Below are positions 16,426 to 25,713 of a DNA stretch of 64,000 nt, piece by piece. The position numbers and the translations under genes were made by a program. Below the pieces are notes generated by a model. That model saw only the letters and a list, made by a program, of their open reading frames with translations, ran no database searches and was not told where the DNA came from. The stretch is from Alistipes ihumii AP11 (GTDB taxonomy: Bacteria > Bacteroidota > Bacteroidia > Bacteroidales > Rikenellaceae): contig NZ_CP102294.1 in assembly GCF_025144665.1 (NCBI RefSeq), forward strand, positions 1-64,000, written 5' to 3'. Within the stretch, counting starts at the first letter, position 1, and every line of letters begins with the position of its first letter.

Positions 16426-19400
16426 ATGCAGAATAAAGGTGCACTGAAATTTTTGGCCATCGCTCTCGCGATCGCTTGCGCGTATCAGCTGTCGTTTACG
16501 TTCGTTACGCGGCATGTCGAGAAGAAAGCGGCCGAATATGCAGCCGGGGATGCCGTGAAAGAGCAGAATTACCTCGACTCGATCAAGTCCCAGACGGTCT
16601 ACAACCTCGGTTTCGTCAAGTTCAACTACAAGGAGTGCAAGGAGAAGGAGATCAACCTGGGCCTCGACTTGCGCGGCGGTATGAACGTGATGCTCGAAAT
16701 TTCGGTCGAGGACGTCGTCCGGGCTCTTTCGAACGACAGCAAAGACCCCGCTTTCAATCAGGCGCTCAAGGAGGCCACCGAGGCTCAGAAAAACAGTACG
16801 AGCGACTATATCACGCTTTTCGCCGAGGCATACGAGCGGATCTCGAACGGAGGACGGCTCAGCTATGTCTTCAATACGCCCGAGTTGCGCGAGCAGATCA
16901 CTCCGAACAGTTCGAATGCCGATGTGATCAAAGTGCTCCGCAAGTCGGCCGACGGCGCGATCGAGAACTCGTTCAACGTGCTCCGCAACCGTATCGACCG
17001 TTTCGGCGTTACGCAGCCCAATATTCAGCGTTTGGAGAACTCGGGCCGCATTCTGGTCGAGCTGCCGGGCGTGAAGGAGCCCGAGCGCGTGCGCAAACTG
17101 CTTCAGGGTACGGCGAGCCTCGAGTTCTGGGCTACCTATAATAATACGGAGATCTACCCCCTGCTGATGGAGGCCAATCAGGTGATCAAGGACCTGCAGG
17201 ACGCCGGTCAGATCGCGGGCGGCGATACGACCGCGCGCGAGGTGGCTGCCGTAGACTCGCTTGCTTCGCGTCAGGCCGTCTCCGACAGTACGTCGCTGCT
17301 GTCGGCTCTCGACAGTCTGGGACATCCGGCCGAGGCCGAGGACGATGCCGCTCTGGCTGCCCAGTATCCGCTTTTCTCGAAGCTGACGCCGGTCGCCGAT
17401 CAGCAAGGACGGGTGGGCGACGGGCCGGTTATCGGTCAGGCGCTGTCGTTCGATACGGCGACGGTCAACCGCTATCTGAATCTGCCGCAGGTTAAGGCGT
17501 TGCTGCCCCGCGATCTGAAGTTGATGTGGGGCATCAAGCCCGTCGATGTGCAGGAGACGGTCTTCCAGCTTTACGCCATCAAGGCCAATACGCGCGACGG
17601 CAAGGCTCCGCTCGACGGCGGCGCGGTCGTGAGCGCTCACGAAGGATATGCGCAGCACGGATCGAGCGCCGTGGTTTCGATGACGATGAATGCGTCGGGA
17701 GCCCGCACATGGGCCCGTATGACGGCCGATAACATCGGTCAGTGCATCGCCATCGTGCTCGACGGCTACGTCTATTCGGCTCCCGTGGTCAATCAGGAGA
17801 TTACGGGAGGTCAGTCGGAGATTTCGGGTCACTTCACCATTACCGAGGCCCGCGACTTGGCCAATGTGCTCGAGTCGGGCAAGCTGCCCGCTCCGGCGCG
17901 CATCACGCAGGATACGGTCGTCGGTCCTTCGCTCGGACAGGAGTCGATCAATTCGGGTATGTTGTCGTTCATTCTGGCATTCGTGCTCGTGCTTCTTTAT
18001 ATGATCTTCTTCTACAACAAGGCCGGCATGGTGGCCAGCATCGCACTGATATGCAACCTGTTCTTCCTGTTCGGCGTGCTCGTCTCGTTCGGAGCCGTGC
18101 TGACGCTGCCCGGTATCGCCGGTATCGTGCTGACGATGGGTATGGCCGTCGACGCCAACGTGATCATTTACGAGCGAGTCAAGGAGGAGTTGCGTATGGG
18201 CAAGACGCTGAGCGTCTCGGTGGCCGAAGGATACAAGAACGCCATGTCGGCCATCATCGACGGTAACGTCACGACGCTGATCACCGGTATCGTGCTGTTC
18301 GTCTTCGGTACGGGTCCCGTTCAGGGTTTCGCTACGACGCTGATCATCGGTATCATCACGTCGCTGTTCACGGCCATCCTGATCACGCGCCTGATTTTCG
18401 TCGGCATGCTTTCCCGCGAAAAGAAGATCACGTTCTCGAACCGCCTGACCGAGAATTTCTTGGCTCATACGAAATTCGACTTCATCGGCAAGCGGAAAAT
18501 CACCTATATCATTTCGGGCGCGTTCCTGCTCGTTACGCTCGTCTCGCTCGCCGTGCGCGGTATGAACTACGGCGTCGACTTCTCGGGAGGCCGGGCTTAT
18601 GTCGTGCGTTTCGACCATAACGTGACCGCCAACGAGGTGCGCGACGCGCTGAGCACCGTTTTCGACGGCGCCGATGCCAACAGCAGTTATGAGGTGAAGC
18701 AGTTCGGGCCCGAGAACCAGATGCGCATCGTTACTCAGTACAAGTACGACGACGCGGGCGACAACGTGACGGCCGAGATCGACAAGATGCTTTACAAGGC
18801 TTTGGCTCCGCTGAACGACGAGTCGCTGACCGAGGACGAGTTCGTAACGACGGCGACCAATCCGGTGGGCATCATCAGTTCCGACAAGGTAGGTCCGAGC
18901 GTGGCCCACGACATTAAGGTCAATTCGGTGATCGCCGTGCTGTTCAGCCTGCTGGCCATCGCGCTTTACATCATTATCCGCTTCAAGCGCTGGCAATGGG
19001 GCGTCGGCAGTGTGATCTCGCTGGCTCTCGACGCGCTGTTCACGATCGGACTGTTCTCGCTGCTGCACGGTATTCTGCCTTTCAATCTCGAGGTCGATCA
19101 GTCGTTCATCGCGGCCATTCTGACGATCATAGGCTACTCGATCAACGACAAGGTCGTGATCTTCGACCGTATCCGCGAGTACCAGACGCTCTATCCGAAA
19201 CGCAATATCCGGGAGAATATCAACAACGCGATCAACTCCACCTTGTCCCGTACGATCAACACCTCGGGCACGACGTTGGTCGTACTGCTGGCGATCTTCC
19301 TGTTCGGCGGCGAGGTGATCCGCGGTTTCGTGTTCGCGCTGCTGTTCGGCGTGCTGATCAGTACCTACTCGACGGTATTCACGGCTACTCCGATCGCTTA

Positions 19401-19434
19401 CGACCTGATCCGCAGGGACCGGAAGCAGGCTTAG
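16426..19434 (+). CDS. secDF: Fused protein translocase subunit SecDF
   Basis: 1002 residues: SecD followed by SecF in one chain, the common Bacteroidota form. It uses the proton gradient to help pull proteins out of the SecYEG channel on the periplasmic side. The SecD half has an N-terminal membrane helix, LGLDLRGGMNVMLEI, a large periplasmic P1 domain (~60-500), then the six-helix RND-like bundle with GIVLTMGMAVDANVIIYERVKEE. The SecF half starts near residue 685 (FDFIGKRKITY), has MNYGVDFSGGRAYVVRF, and ends with IIGYSINDKVVIFDRIREY. Both D-x-x-I/V-(I/F)-x-x-R helices with the key Asp are intact. It is a single gene with its own promoter and terminator. Confidence 0.97.
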   Translation: MQNKGALKFLAIALAIACAYQLSFTFVTRHVEKKAAEYAAGDAVKEQNYLDSIKSQTVYNLGFVKFNYKECKEKEINLGLDLRGGMNVMLEISVEDVVRALSNDSKDPAFNQALKEATEAQKNSTSDYITLFAEAYERISNGGRLSYVFNTPELREQITPNSSNADVIKVLRKSADGAIENSFNVLRNRIDRFGVTQPNIQRLENSGRILVELPGVKEPERVRKLLQGTASLEFWATYNNTEIYPLLMEANQVIKDLQDAGQIAGGDTTAREVAAVDSLASRQAVSDSTSLLSALDSLGHPAEAEDDAALAAQYPLFSKLTPVADQQGRVGDGPVIGQALSFDTATVNRYLNLPQVKALLPRDLKLMWGIKPVDVQETVFQLYAIKANTRDGKAPLDGGAVVSAHEGYAQHGSSAVVSMTMNASGARTWARMTADNIGQCIAIVLDGYVYSAPVVNQEITGGQSEISGHFTITEARDLANVLESGKLPAPARITQDTVVGPSLGQESINSGMLSFILAFVLVLLYMIFFYNKAGMVASIALICNLFFLFGVLVSFGAVLTLPGIAGIVLTMGMAVDANVIIYERVKEELRMGKTLSVSVAEGYKNAMSAIIDGNVTTLITGIVLFVFGTGPVQGFATTLIIGIITSLFTAILITRLIFVGMLSREKKITFSNRLTENFLAHTKFDFIGKRKITYIISGAFLLVTLVSLAVRGMNYGVDFSGGRAYVVRFDHNVTANEVRDALSTVFDGADANSSYEVKQFGPENQMRIVTQYKYDDAGDNVTAEIDKMLYKALAPLNDESLTEDEFVTTATNPVGIISSDKVGPSVAHDIKVNSVIAVLFSLLAIALYIIIRFKRWQWGVGSVISLALDALFTIGLFSLLHGILPFNLEVDQSFIAAILTIIGYSINDKVVIFDRIREYQTLYPKRNIRENINNAINSTLSRTINTSGTTLVVLLAIFLFGGEVIRGFVFALLFGVLISTYSTVFTATPIAYDLIRRDRKQA

Positions 19435-19458
19435 CTTTACGCGTGAGGGAAACGAACG

Positions 19459-19497
19459 AAACGGCCGCTGTTTTTGCAGCGGCCGTTTTGTTCTTTT
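19459..19497 (+). terminator. Terminator of secDF
   Basis: AAACGGCCGCTG (19459-19470) pairs with CAGCGGCCGTTT (19477-19488), followed by TTGTTCTTTTT. Confidence 0.85.
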
Positions 19498-19500
19498 TAT

Positions 19501-19508
19501 TATCTTTG
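19501..19508 (+). promoter_or_regulatory. -7 box of cdaA
   Basis: TAtcTTTG sits only 8 bases before the first cdaA ATG and directly after the secDF terminator. If used, transcription begins within a few bases of that ATG. Confidence 0.5.
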
Positions 19509-19516
19509 CTTCCGAT

Positions 19517-20305
19517 ATGGGCTTCGGATTTTTAAATATGACGCTGATCGACGTGATCGACATTTTTGTCGTTGCGTTGCTGATGTTTCAGATTTACCGG
19601 CTGACGCGCGGCACCAACGCGCTGCGCATCGTGGCGGGCATTCTGATCGTCTATCTGTTGTGGATCGTTGTGCGGGCTCTCAAGATGGAACTGCTGAGCA
19701 TGATACTCGGTCAGGTGATCGGAGTCGGGGTCATTGCGCTGATCATCGTTTTCCAGCAGGAGATTCGGCGTTTTTTGTTGTTGCTCGGCACGCAGTACAC
19801 CAATCGCCGGCACTCGTTCATGAGCCGGATATTCCGTCCCCGGGGCCGGGGCGTGAACGTCGTGGGGCAGGAGTGGATCGAAACGGTCGTCGAGGCCAGC
19901 GCCGATATGGCCCGTACGAAAACCGGTGCGCTGATCGTTATCGCGCGTGCCGTCAATCTGCTTCCGATCATCGAAAAGGGCGAGAAGATCGACGCGCTGA
20001 TTTCGGGGCCGCTGATCAAGAACATCTTTTTCAAGAATTCTCCGCTGCACGACGGAGCGATCGTCATTGCCAACGGACGGATCGCTGCAGCCAAGTGCGT
20101 GCTGCCGTCGACCGAGCGCGAGGTCCCGATGGAGTTCGGCATGCGGCACCGCGCAGCTCTCGGCGCTTCGGAGGCGACCGATGCGCTGGTGATCGTCGTA
20201 TCGGAGGAGCGCGGATCGATCTCGATCGCTCGTAAGGGACATATCAGTCAGGATATTACTCCCGCTCATCTGCGCATTCTGCTTCGTAAGGGACTTTCCG
20301 TTTGA
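19517..20305 (+). CDS. cdaA: Diadenylate cyclase CdaA
   Basis: 262 residues. Three N-terminal membrane helices (about 9-27, 35-50 and 58-78) are followed by a DisA_N/DAC domain (~95-245). The active-site motifs are intact: NSPLHDGAIVI (DGA) and MRHRAALG (RHR). It condenses two ATP to cyclic di-AMP at the membrane. The first ATG is almost leaderless relative to the -7 box at 19501-19508; an ATG at 19538 (MTLIDVIDIF) would give a normal leader and still keep the first helix, so the true start may be either. No cdaR-like partner gene is adjacent; the neighbour is secDF. Confidence 0.94.
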   Translation: MGFGFLNMTLIDVIDIFVVALLMFQIYRLTRGTNALRIVAGILIVYLLWIVVRALKMELLSMILGQVIGVGVIALIIVFQQEIRRFLLLLGTQYTNRRHSFMSRIFRPRGRGVNVVGQEWIETVVEASADMARTKTGALIVIARAVNLLPIIEKGEKIDALISGPLIKNIFFKNSPLHDGAIVIANGRIAAAKCVLPSTEREVPMEFGMRHRAALGASEATDALVIVVSEERGSISIARKGHISQDITPAHLRILLRKGLSV

Positions 20306-20641
20306 CAGTTATGACAGTTCGGGACGGCCGTTTTTTCGACGATGTCGGTTCGTGCGGGCGGTACGATATGAGATGCAGCTCCTCGGGGGAATGGGGCCTC
20401 TTTTGCGGGAGGACAATGCAGAAATCGGGCGGCTATGTGCCGCGAGTTGCCGCAATCGGTTGTCTTTCCGCGCTTAAGAATTCGGCGGCGGTCGTTTGGA
20501 AGGTTTTTTGCAGAGGTGCCGATCGTAAAGCCTGCCGGCGATCGGCGTGCCGGAGACGGAGAGCCTCGGCGGGCGACGGACTGCTTTTTCTGCCGGACGA
20601 CGTGCGAACGCCCGGCGATTGATCAATAAAAAACAAAAGCG
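20306..20641. other. Intergenic stretch with no recognised content
   Basis: 336 bases between cdaA and the lipoprotein gene. I see no reading frame with family features, no TAnnTTTG box and no clear terminator. Confidence 0.5.
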
Positions 20642-21154
20642 ATGAAAAAACAATTGGTTACCGCCAGTCTGCTGGCACTGCTTGCCGCTTCGTGCGGCCA
20701 TCGGACGGATCGCAGTACCGCCGCGCCCGATTCTTCGAAACCGGCTGCCGCCGCTTCGGCTCAGGCTACCGATACGGCAGCTCTCGGTCCGGAAATGCTG
20801 CGGACCTACGAAGGTCTTCTGCCCGCTGCCGACGGGCCCGGCATTCGCTATGAACTGACGCTTGAGAACCGCGAGCACAGCGGCGACGGGACCTACCGTT
20901 TGGCCATGACCTATCTCGAGGCCGAAAACGGACGGGACACCACGTTCTTTTCGAGCGGCCGATGGGGTACGCTGCGCGGTACGGACGACGATCCTGACGC
21001 GACTGTTTACCAGCTCAATATCGGCGATACGACGCTCGAGCAGATCAATTTTCTGAGCTATCCCGACAGCCTGATCATGCTGGGCGCGGATATGAAGCGG
21101 GCCGAGTCGAAACTCAACTATACGCTGAAGCTGGTTTCGTCCGTCGAGCGGTAA
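20642..21154 (+). CDS. NlpE-like lipoprotein
   Basis: 170 residues with a lipoprotein signal peptide (lipobox LAASC, Cys18), followed by an Ala/Ser/Asp-rich tether (~20-50). The domain from about 55 to 150 (TYEGLLPAADGPGIRYELTL, then SSGRWGTLRG and YQLN) matches the NlpE N-terminal beta-barrel-like domain. NlpE in E. coli is an outer-membrane lipoprotein tied to copper and envelope stress sensing. The CxxC metal-type motif of E. coli NlpE is not present here, so the copper role should not be assumed. It stands alone, with no operon partner. Confidence 0.75.
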   Translation: MKKQLVTASLLALLAASCGHRTDRSTAAPDSSKPAAAASAQATDTAALGPEMLRTYEGLLPAADGPGIRYELTLENREHSGDGTYRLAMTYLEAENGRDTTFFSSGRWGTLRGTDDDPDATVYQLNIGDTTLEQINFLSYPDSLIMLGADMKRAESKLNYTLKLVSSVER

Positions 21155-21192
21155 AACGGGGCGAGCGGAGCGCATCGAATCCGGATTTTGAA

Positions 21193-21200
21193 TACCTTTG
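21193..21200 (+). promoter_or_regulatory. -7 box of the EamA transporter gene
   Basis: TAccTTTG, 21 bases upstream of the ATG at 21222. Its position excludes the upstream in-frame TTG (21198) as the start codon. Confidence 0.6.
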
Positions 21201-21221
21201 CGTGTCAAATTCGGACAGGCG

Positions 21222-22145
21222 ATGGAAGACCGTAATATCCGAGGCCATGCGGCCATGTTGGGGGTGGGCGTGATTTTCGGCTTGCTTTCCCCCGTCTCCA
21301 AGGCATTGCTCGATTCGGGGCTTATCAGTCCTGCGGGACTGATGATGACCCGTACGGCGGGCGCAGCGGCGGCATTTTGGACCGCTTCGTTGTTCGTGCG
21401 CCGCGAGCCGGTCGCGTTGCGCGACCGGCTTTCGCTCTTTTTCGCGGCCCTGCTCGGCATCGTGCTCAATCAGGGTTCGTTCATTCTGGGGGTGTCGATG
21501 ACCTCGCCGATCGACGCGTCGGTCGTTACGACGACGGCGCCGATTTTCGCCATGATTATCGCGGCGCTCTATTTGCGCGAGCCGATTACCGGCATGAAGA
21601 TAGCCGGTGTGGCTATCGGGGCGGTCGGGGCGCTGATGCTGATCCTCTCTTCCCCGGCGGCGGCCTCCTCCGGCAGCGGCTCGATCGGCGGCGATCTGCT
21701 GTGCATGTTCGCGCAGTTGTCGTACGCTACTTATTTCGTCGTCTTCAAAGGTTTGATCGGTCGTTACGGGCCGGTTACGCTGATGAAGTGGATGTTCCTT
21801 TTCGCAACGCTTTGCTGGTTGCCTTTCGGGGCGGAGGATTTCGTTTCGACTCGTTGGCAGGCGTTCGGGTGGCGGAATTTCGCCGAGGTAGGTTTTATCG
21901 TGCTCGGGGCGACGTTTCTGACCTATCTGCTGTTGCCTGTCGGACAGAAGAACCTGCGCCCGACGGTCGGCTGCATGTACAATTACCTGCAGCCGCTGGT
22001 TGCCTCGCTGGTCGCCGTTCTCGCGGGTATGGACCGTTTCACGACGATCAAGGCGGCGGCCGTCGTGCTGGTTTTTGCCGGGGTTTATGCCGTGACCCGG
22101 AGCAAATCCAAGGCTCAGATGGACGCCGAGGCATCCCGGCGGTAG
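21222..22145 (+). CDS. EamA-family (DMT superfamily) transporter
   Basis: 307 residues with ten predicted membrane helices arranged as two EamA repeats (~8-140 and ~155-290). Typical features are VSKALLDSGLISPAGLMMTRT in the first repeat, TSPIDASVVTTTAPIFAMIIAALYLREPIT, and GATFLTYLLLPVGQKNLRPTVGCMYNYLQPLVASLVAVL in the second. These are metabolite or amino-acid exporters of the inner membrane; the substrate cannot be told. The start is chosen because the -7 box ends 21 bases before this ATG. A Ser/Gly-rich loop separates the halves. Confidence 0.88.
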   Translation: MEDRNIRGHAAMLGVGVIFGLLSPVSKALLDSGLISPAGLMMTRTAGAAAAFWTASLFVRREPVALRDRLSLFFAALLGIVLNQGSFILGVSMTSPIDASVVTTTAPIFAMIIAALYLREPITGMKIAGVAIGAVGALMLILSSPAAASSGSGSIGGDLLCMFAQLSYATYFVVFKGLIGRYGPVTLMKWMFLFATLCWLPFGAEDFVSTRWQAFGWRNFAEVGFIVLGATFLTYLLLPVGQKNLRPTVGCMYNYLQPLVASLVAVLAGMDRFTTIKAAAVVLVFAGVYAVTRSKSKAQMDAEASRR

Positions 22146-22273
22146 TTTCCGGCGGTTTCTCTGCGATTCGCGTCGCTTTCGCGAGGGGATGCGACCGAGA
22201 AAAAAGGGACTTTTCCGACTTCCCCGAAGGGTTGCCGGTGAGAACGGCCCTTTCCGTTTTTCCTGAAAAATTT

Positions 22274-22281
22274 TATCTTTG
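22274..22281 (+). promoter_or_regulatory. -7 box of the CPA2 antiporter gene
   Basis: TAtcTTTG, 27 bases upstream of the ATG at 22309. Confidence 0.55.
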
Positions 22282-22308
22282 CGTTATCTATCCGATCCTG
22301 CTGAAAAG

Positions 22309-24549
22309 ATGAACGGCTCCAAGCGCAACTATATGATATACGGGACGATGCTCGCCGTGTTCGGGCTGCTGATGTGGTGGGTCGTCCGGATGGGAGAAGC
22401 CTACGATACGTCCGACGTGGTTGCCGTGCGGCATGCGGACTCGTCGGTCGATCTGTTGCGCGAGACTTTGGCGTCGAACCTGACGCACCCGGTGCCGCTG
22501 CTGCTGTTGCAGATCATAGCGATTTTGGTTGCCGTCAGGATCTTTTCCTATCTGTTCAAGTATCTCGGTCAGCCCGGCGTGATCGGCGAGATCGTGGCCG
22601 GAATCGTGCTGGGGCCTTCCGTGCTGGGCCATTTCTTTCCCGGCGCGTTCGAGTTCCTGTTCGAGCCGTCGTCGCTCGTGCCGCTGAACGTGATCAGCCA
22701 GATCGGCCTGGTGCTGTTCATGTTCGTGATCGGTATGGAGCTCGATCTGGGCGTCGTGCGCCGTAAGGCGAGCGAGACGCTCGTCATCAGCCACGCGAGC
22801 ATTATCGTGCCGTTTTTTCTCGGGCTGGTGCTCGCATATTGGGTCTATCCCGAGTTCGGGGCGCATCACGCTCCTTTCCTCTCTTTCGCGCTGTTCATCG
22901 GCATATCGGTCAGCATCACGGCTTTTCCCGTACTGGCCCGGATCGTGCAGGAGCGCAACCTGGGCAAAACGCCGATGGGAATGCTCGCAATCGCCAGCGC
23001 TGCGAACAACGACGTGACGGCGTGGTGTCTGCTCGCGGCCGTGATCGCCGTAGCCAAGGCGGGAGACGCGGTCGGCGCGCTCTATACGATTGCCCTGACG
23101 GCCGTTTACATCCTGTTCATGTTCTGCCTCGCGCGCCCGTTCCTGCGTAAGATCGGCGAACTGTATAACAAGCGCGAGACGGTGGGCAAGACGCTCGTGG
23201 CTTTCATTTTCCTCGTGCTGATCCTTTCGTCTTACATTACCGAGGTACTCGGCATCCATGCGTTGTTCGGCGCTTTTCTGGCAGGAGTGATCATGCCCGA
23301 CAACCTGAGTTTCCGGCGCGTGATGACCGAGAAAGTCGAGGATGTGGCCGTCGTGCTGTTCCTGCCGCTGTTTTTCGTTTTCACCGGCCTGAGGACCGAA
23401 ATAGGCTTGCTCAATACCCCCCATCTGTGGGGCGTCTGCGCGCTGTTCATCGTGATGTCGATCGCAGGCAAATTGCTCGGCGCTACGCTGTCGGCGCGGG
23501 CCGTCGGCGAGTCGTGGAAGGACAGCCTGTCGATCGGCGTGCTGATGAACACGCGCGGACTGATGGAGCTCATCGTGCTCAACATCGGTTACGAGATGGG
23601 GATCATTCCCGGCTCGCTGTTCGTCATATTCGTGATTATGGCGCTGTTCACGACCTTCATGGCCACGCCGCTGCTGTCGCTGATCGAGAAGCTGTTCGCC
23701 CGCGAGTCGCGCGCGAAGCGGCCGGCGATCCACCGCTATCCGCGTATTCTGATCTCGTTCGCCAATCCCGAGAGCGGCCCGGTGTTCCTGAAATTGGTCA
23801 ATCTGCTTTACGGCCGCATGATCGGCGGCGCCAAGGTGACGGCCGTGCACTATACGATCGGGACCGATACGAGTCCGTTGAACGCCTACGACTATTCCAA
23901 AGGCAGCTTTGCCCCGCTGCGTGCCGAGGCCGACCGACTCGGACTCCGGATCGATACGCGCTACCGGGTGACGGACCGTTATGTGGAGGATCTGCGCTCG
24001 CTGGCCATGCGCGAGCATTACGATTTCGTACTGACGGGAGCGGGGCCCAGCTTCATCCGCAACTATCTCGGACCGGTGCGCCGCACGCCGCTTGCCGGGG
24101 CCGAGTACCGTGTCGGCGGACTGTTGCGCCGGCGCAACTGGCTCTTCCCCGAGGGGCTTTCGCCCGATAAGAGCCGTATTCTGTTTCAGAGCATTCCCTG
24201 CACGCTGGGAGTGTTCGTCAATCGCGGCATCGGGACGGTGACCCGTGTCGGCGTGATGCTGGGCGGCCCGGACGACCGGATGCTGTTGCAGTATATCCGG
24301 ACTGCGGCCGAGCGGATCGAGGTCGAGCTGATGTCGGTCGATCCGGAGCTGGATTTGGCTTCGGAAATGACGCCGTCCGGGCGTCTGACCCTGTGCGGGC
24401 CGGGCACTCCGCTCGAGCGCTGCATCGAGGGCAAGCAGTTGGTCGTCGTGAGCTACGACGCATGGAACCACCTGATTCGGTACGCTCGTCCGCTGCTCGA
24501 TGCCTTGCCTTCTTTCGTGATCGTCAAGCCCCGGCAGGACGCGCGGTAG
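22309..24549 (+). CDS. CPA2-family cation/proton antiporter with C-terminal USP-like region
   Basis: 746 residues. The N-terminal helix (~10-25) is followed by a short extracytoplasmic stretch, then about 12 membrane helices (~60-465). Family motifs include GQPGVIGEIVAGIVLGPSVLG, FMFVIGMELDLG, TAFPVLARIVQE, ASAANNDVTAWCLLA (the ion-binding ND pair) and GVLMNTRGLMELIVLNIG. The remaining roughly 270 residues (from about 480) are soluble and resemble two degenerate universal-stress-protein-like domains, probably regulatory. It exchanges Na+ or K+ for protons across the inner membrane; the ion is not determinable. It is monocistronic with its own -7 box. Confidence 0.9.
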   Translation: MNGSKRNYMIYGTMLAVFGLLMWWVVRMGEAYDTSDVVAVRHADSSVDLLRETLASNLTHPVPLLLLQIIAILVAVRIFSYLFKYLGQPGVIGEIVAGIVLGPSVLGHFFPGAFEFLFEPSSLVPLNVISQIGLVLFMFVIGMELDLGVVRRKASETLVISHASIIVPFFLGLVLAYWVYPEFGAHHAPFLSFALFIGISVSITAFPVLARIVQERNLGKTPMGMLAIASAANNDVTAWCLLAAVIAVAKAGDAVGALYTIALTAVYILFMFCLARPFLRKIGELYNKRETVGKTLVAFIFLVLILSSYITEVLGIHALFGAFLAGVIMPDNLSFRRVMTEKVEDVAVVLFLPLFFVFTGLRTEIGLLNTPHLWGVCALFIVMSIAGKLLGATLSARAVGESWKDSLSIGVLMNTRGLMELIVLNIGYEMGIIPGSLFVIFVIMALFTTFMATPLLSLIEKLFARESRAKRPAIHRYPRILISFANPESGPVFLKLVNLLYGRMIGGAKVTAVHYTIGTDTSPLNAYDYSKGSFAPLRAEADRLGLRIDTRYRVTDRYVEDLRSLAMREHYDFVLTGAGPSFIRNYLGPVRRTPLAGAEYRVGGLLRRRNWLFPEGLSPDKSRILFQSIPCTLGVFVNRGIGTVTRVGVMLGGPDDRMLLQYIRTAAERIEVELMSVDPELDLASEMTPSGRLTLCGPGTPLERCIEGKQLVVVSYDAWNHLIRYARPLLDALPSFVIVKPRQDAR

Positions 24550-24592
24550 CTTTGTGTCTGCTCAGCGGGGACCGACCCCGACTCCCGCGTTT

Positions 24593-25102
24593 CTATTTCA
24601 GTTCCCTGACGGCTTTCAGCGCCGCATCGTAGTCGGGCTCGTTCTTGATTTCGGACACGTATTCGATGTATCGGACGATTCCTTTGCGGTCCACGACGAC
24701 GACGCCGCGACCCAGCAGCCGCAGCTCCTTGATGACGAATCCGTATTTCATGCCGAAATCCAGGTCGCGGTAGTCCGAGTAGACGCGGACGTTGTCGATG
24801 TGCTCGGCCGCGCAGAAGCGTTTTTGAGCGAACGGCAGATCGACCGACAGCGACAGGATGACGACGTCTTTGTCGAGCCGGGAGGCTTCGCGGTTGAAGC
24901 GGATGTTCTGCAACGCGCAGACGGATGTGTCCACGGACGGAAATACGCTTATGATCATTGTTTTGTCCTTGAATTGCGTCGAGGCCACCGGTTGCAGATT
25001 CCCGTCCAGTACCTCGAAACGGGGCGCGCGGTCTCCCGGCAGCAGATGCGTGCCTACGAGCGTTACCGGTTGTCCCCCGAAAGTGATTTTCCAATTGTCC
25101 AT
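24593..25102 (-). CDS. tpx: Thiol peroxidase
   Basis: 169 residues, Tpx branch of the peroxiredoxins. The peroxidatic Cys is in PSVDTSVCALQ (Cys62) and the resolving Cys in RFCAAEHIDN (Cys97), the spacing characteristic of Tpx. VTLVGTHLLPGDRAPRFEVLD at the start and VVVVDRKGIVRYIEYVSEI near the end also match. It reduces hydroperoxides in the cytoplasm with electrons from thioredoxin. It is divergent from ybaK; no TAnnTTTG box is seen on its side. Confidence 0.96.
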   Translation of the reverse strand: MDNWKITFGGQPVTLVGTHLLPGDRAPRFEVLDGNLQPVASTQFKDKTMIISVFPSVDTSVCALQNIRFNREASRLDKDVVILSLSVDLPFAQKRFCAAEHIDNVRVYSDYRDLDFGMKYGFVIKELRLLGRGVVVVDRKGIVRYIEYVSEIKNEPDYDAALKAVRELK

Positions 25103-25224
25103 AACGAAGATTTAAAAGGTTTTATGCATCGGACGACATGCAACTTTAGTACCGGAATGCCGCTGCCGTTTTTCTTTCCCGAAGCAATGCGCTATCTTCG
25201 CCGAAGAAAGGAGGGCTTCGACGC

Positions 25225-25707
25225 ATGGGAGAGAAAGTGAGCAAGACGAATGCGGCCCGTTTGCTGGACCGCGCGAAAATTCATTACGAGCTGATCCCCT
25301 ACAGGGTGGACGAGGACGATCTGGCAGCCGTCCATGTGGCCGAGCAGCTCGGCGAGCCGATTGAGCGCGTGTTCAAGACGCTCGTGCTGCGCGGCGACCG
25401 GACGGGCGTTCTGATCTGCGTCGTGCCGGGCGACGCGGAGGTCGATCTGAAGGCGGCGGCCCGCGCATCGGGCAACAAGAGCGTCGAGATGCTGCACATG
25501 AAAGAACTGCTGCCGACGACCGGCTATATCCGGGGCGGCTGCTCGCCGATCGGGATGAAAAAGTCCTTTCCGACCTATATCCATTCGACCTGCCGGCTTT
25601 ACGATTCGATCTACGTCAGCGCCGGCGTGCGCGGATTGCAGATTCGTATTGCGCCCGACGACCTGATCGGTACGACGGACGCATCGGTCGTCGATCTGAC
25701 AGTCTGA
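25225..25707 (+). CDS. ybaK: Cys-tRNA(Pro)/Cys-tRNA(Cys) deacylase YbaK/EbsC
   Basis: 160 residues, YbaK/aminoacyl-tRNA-editing domain. ARLLDRAKIHYELIPYRVDE, VFKTLVLRGDRTG, the catalytic-lysine segment DLKAAARASGNKSVEML and GYIRGGCSPIGMKK all match. YbaK hydrolyses Cys mischarged on tRNA-Pro. A TAtcTTCG sequence (one mismatch from the -7 box) lies at 25192-25199. The mutY gene follows 6 bases after the stop, so the two are co-transcribed. Confidence 0.94.
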   Translation: MGEKVSKTNAARLLDRAKIHYELIPYRVDEDDLAAVHVAEQLGEPIERVFKTLVLRGDRTGVLICVVPGDAEVDLKAAARASGNKSVEMLHMKELLPTTGYIRGGCSPIGMKKSFPTYIHSTCRLYDSIYVSAGVRGLQIRIAPDDLIGTTDASVVDLTV

Positions 25708-25713
25708 GCGTAT

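Noticed and set aside
16189-19563. A 1124-codon open frame on the minus strand opposite secDF
   Set aside because: It is the mirror of a GC-rich gene with strong codon bias. The translation is rich in Arg, His and Asp with no family features, while secDF on the plus strand is unmistakable.
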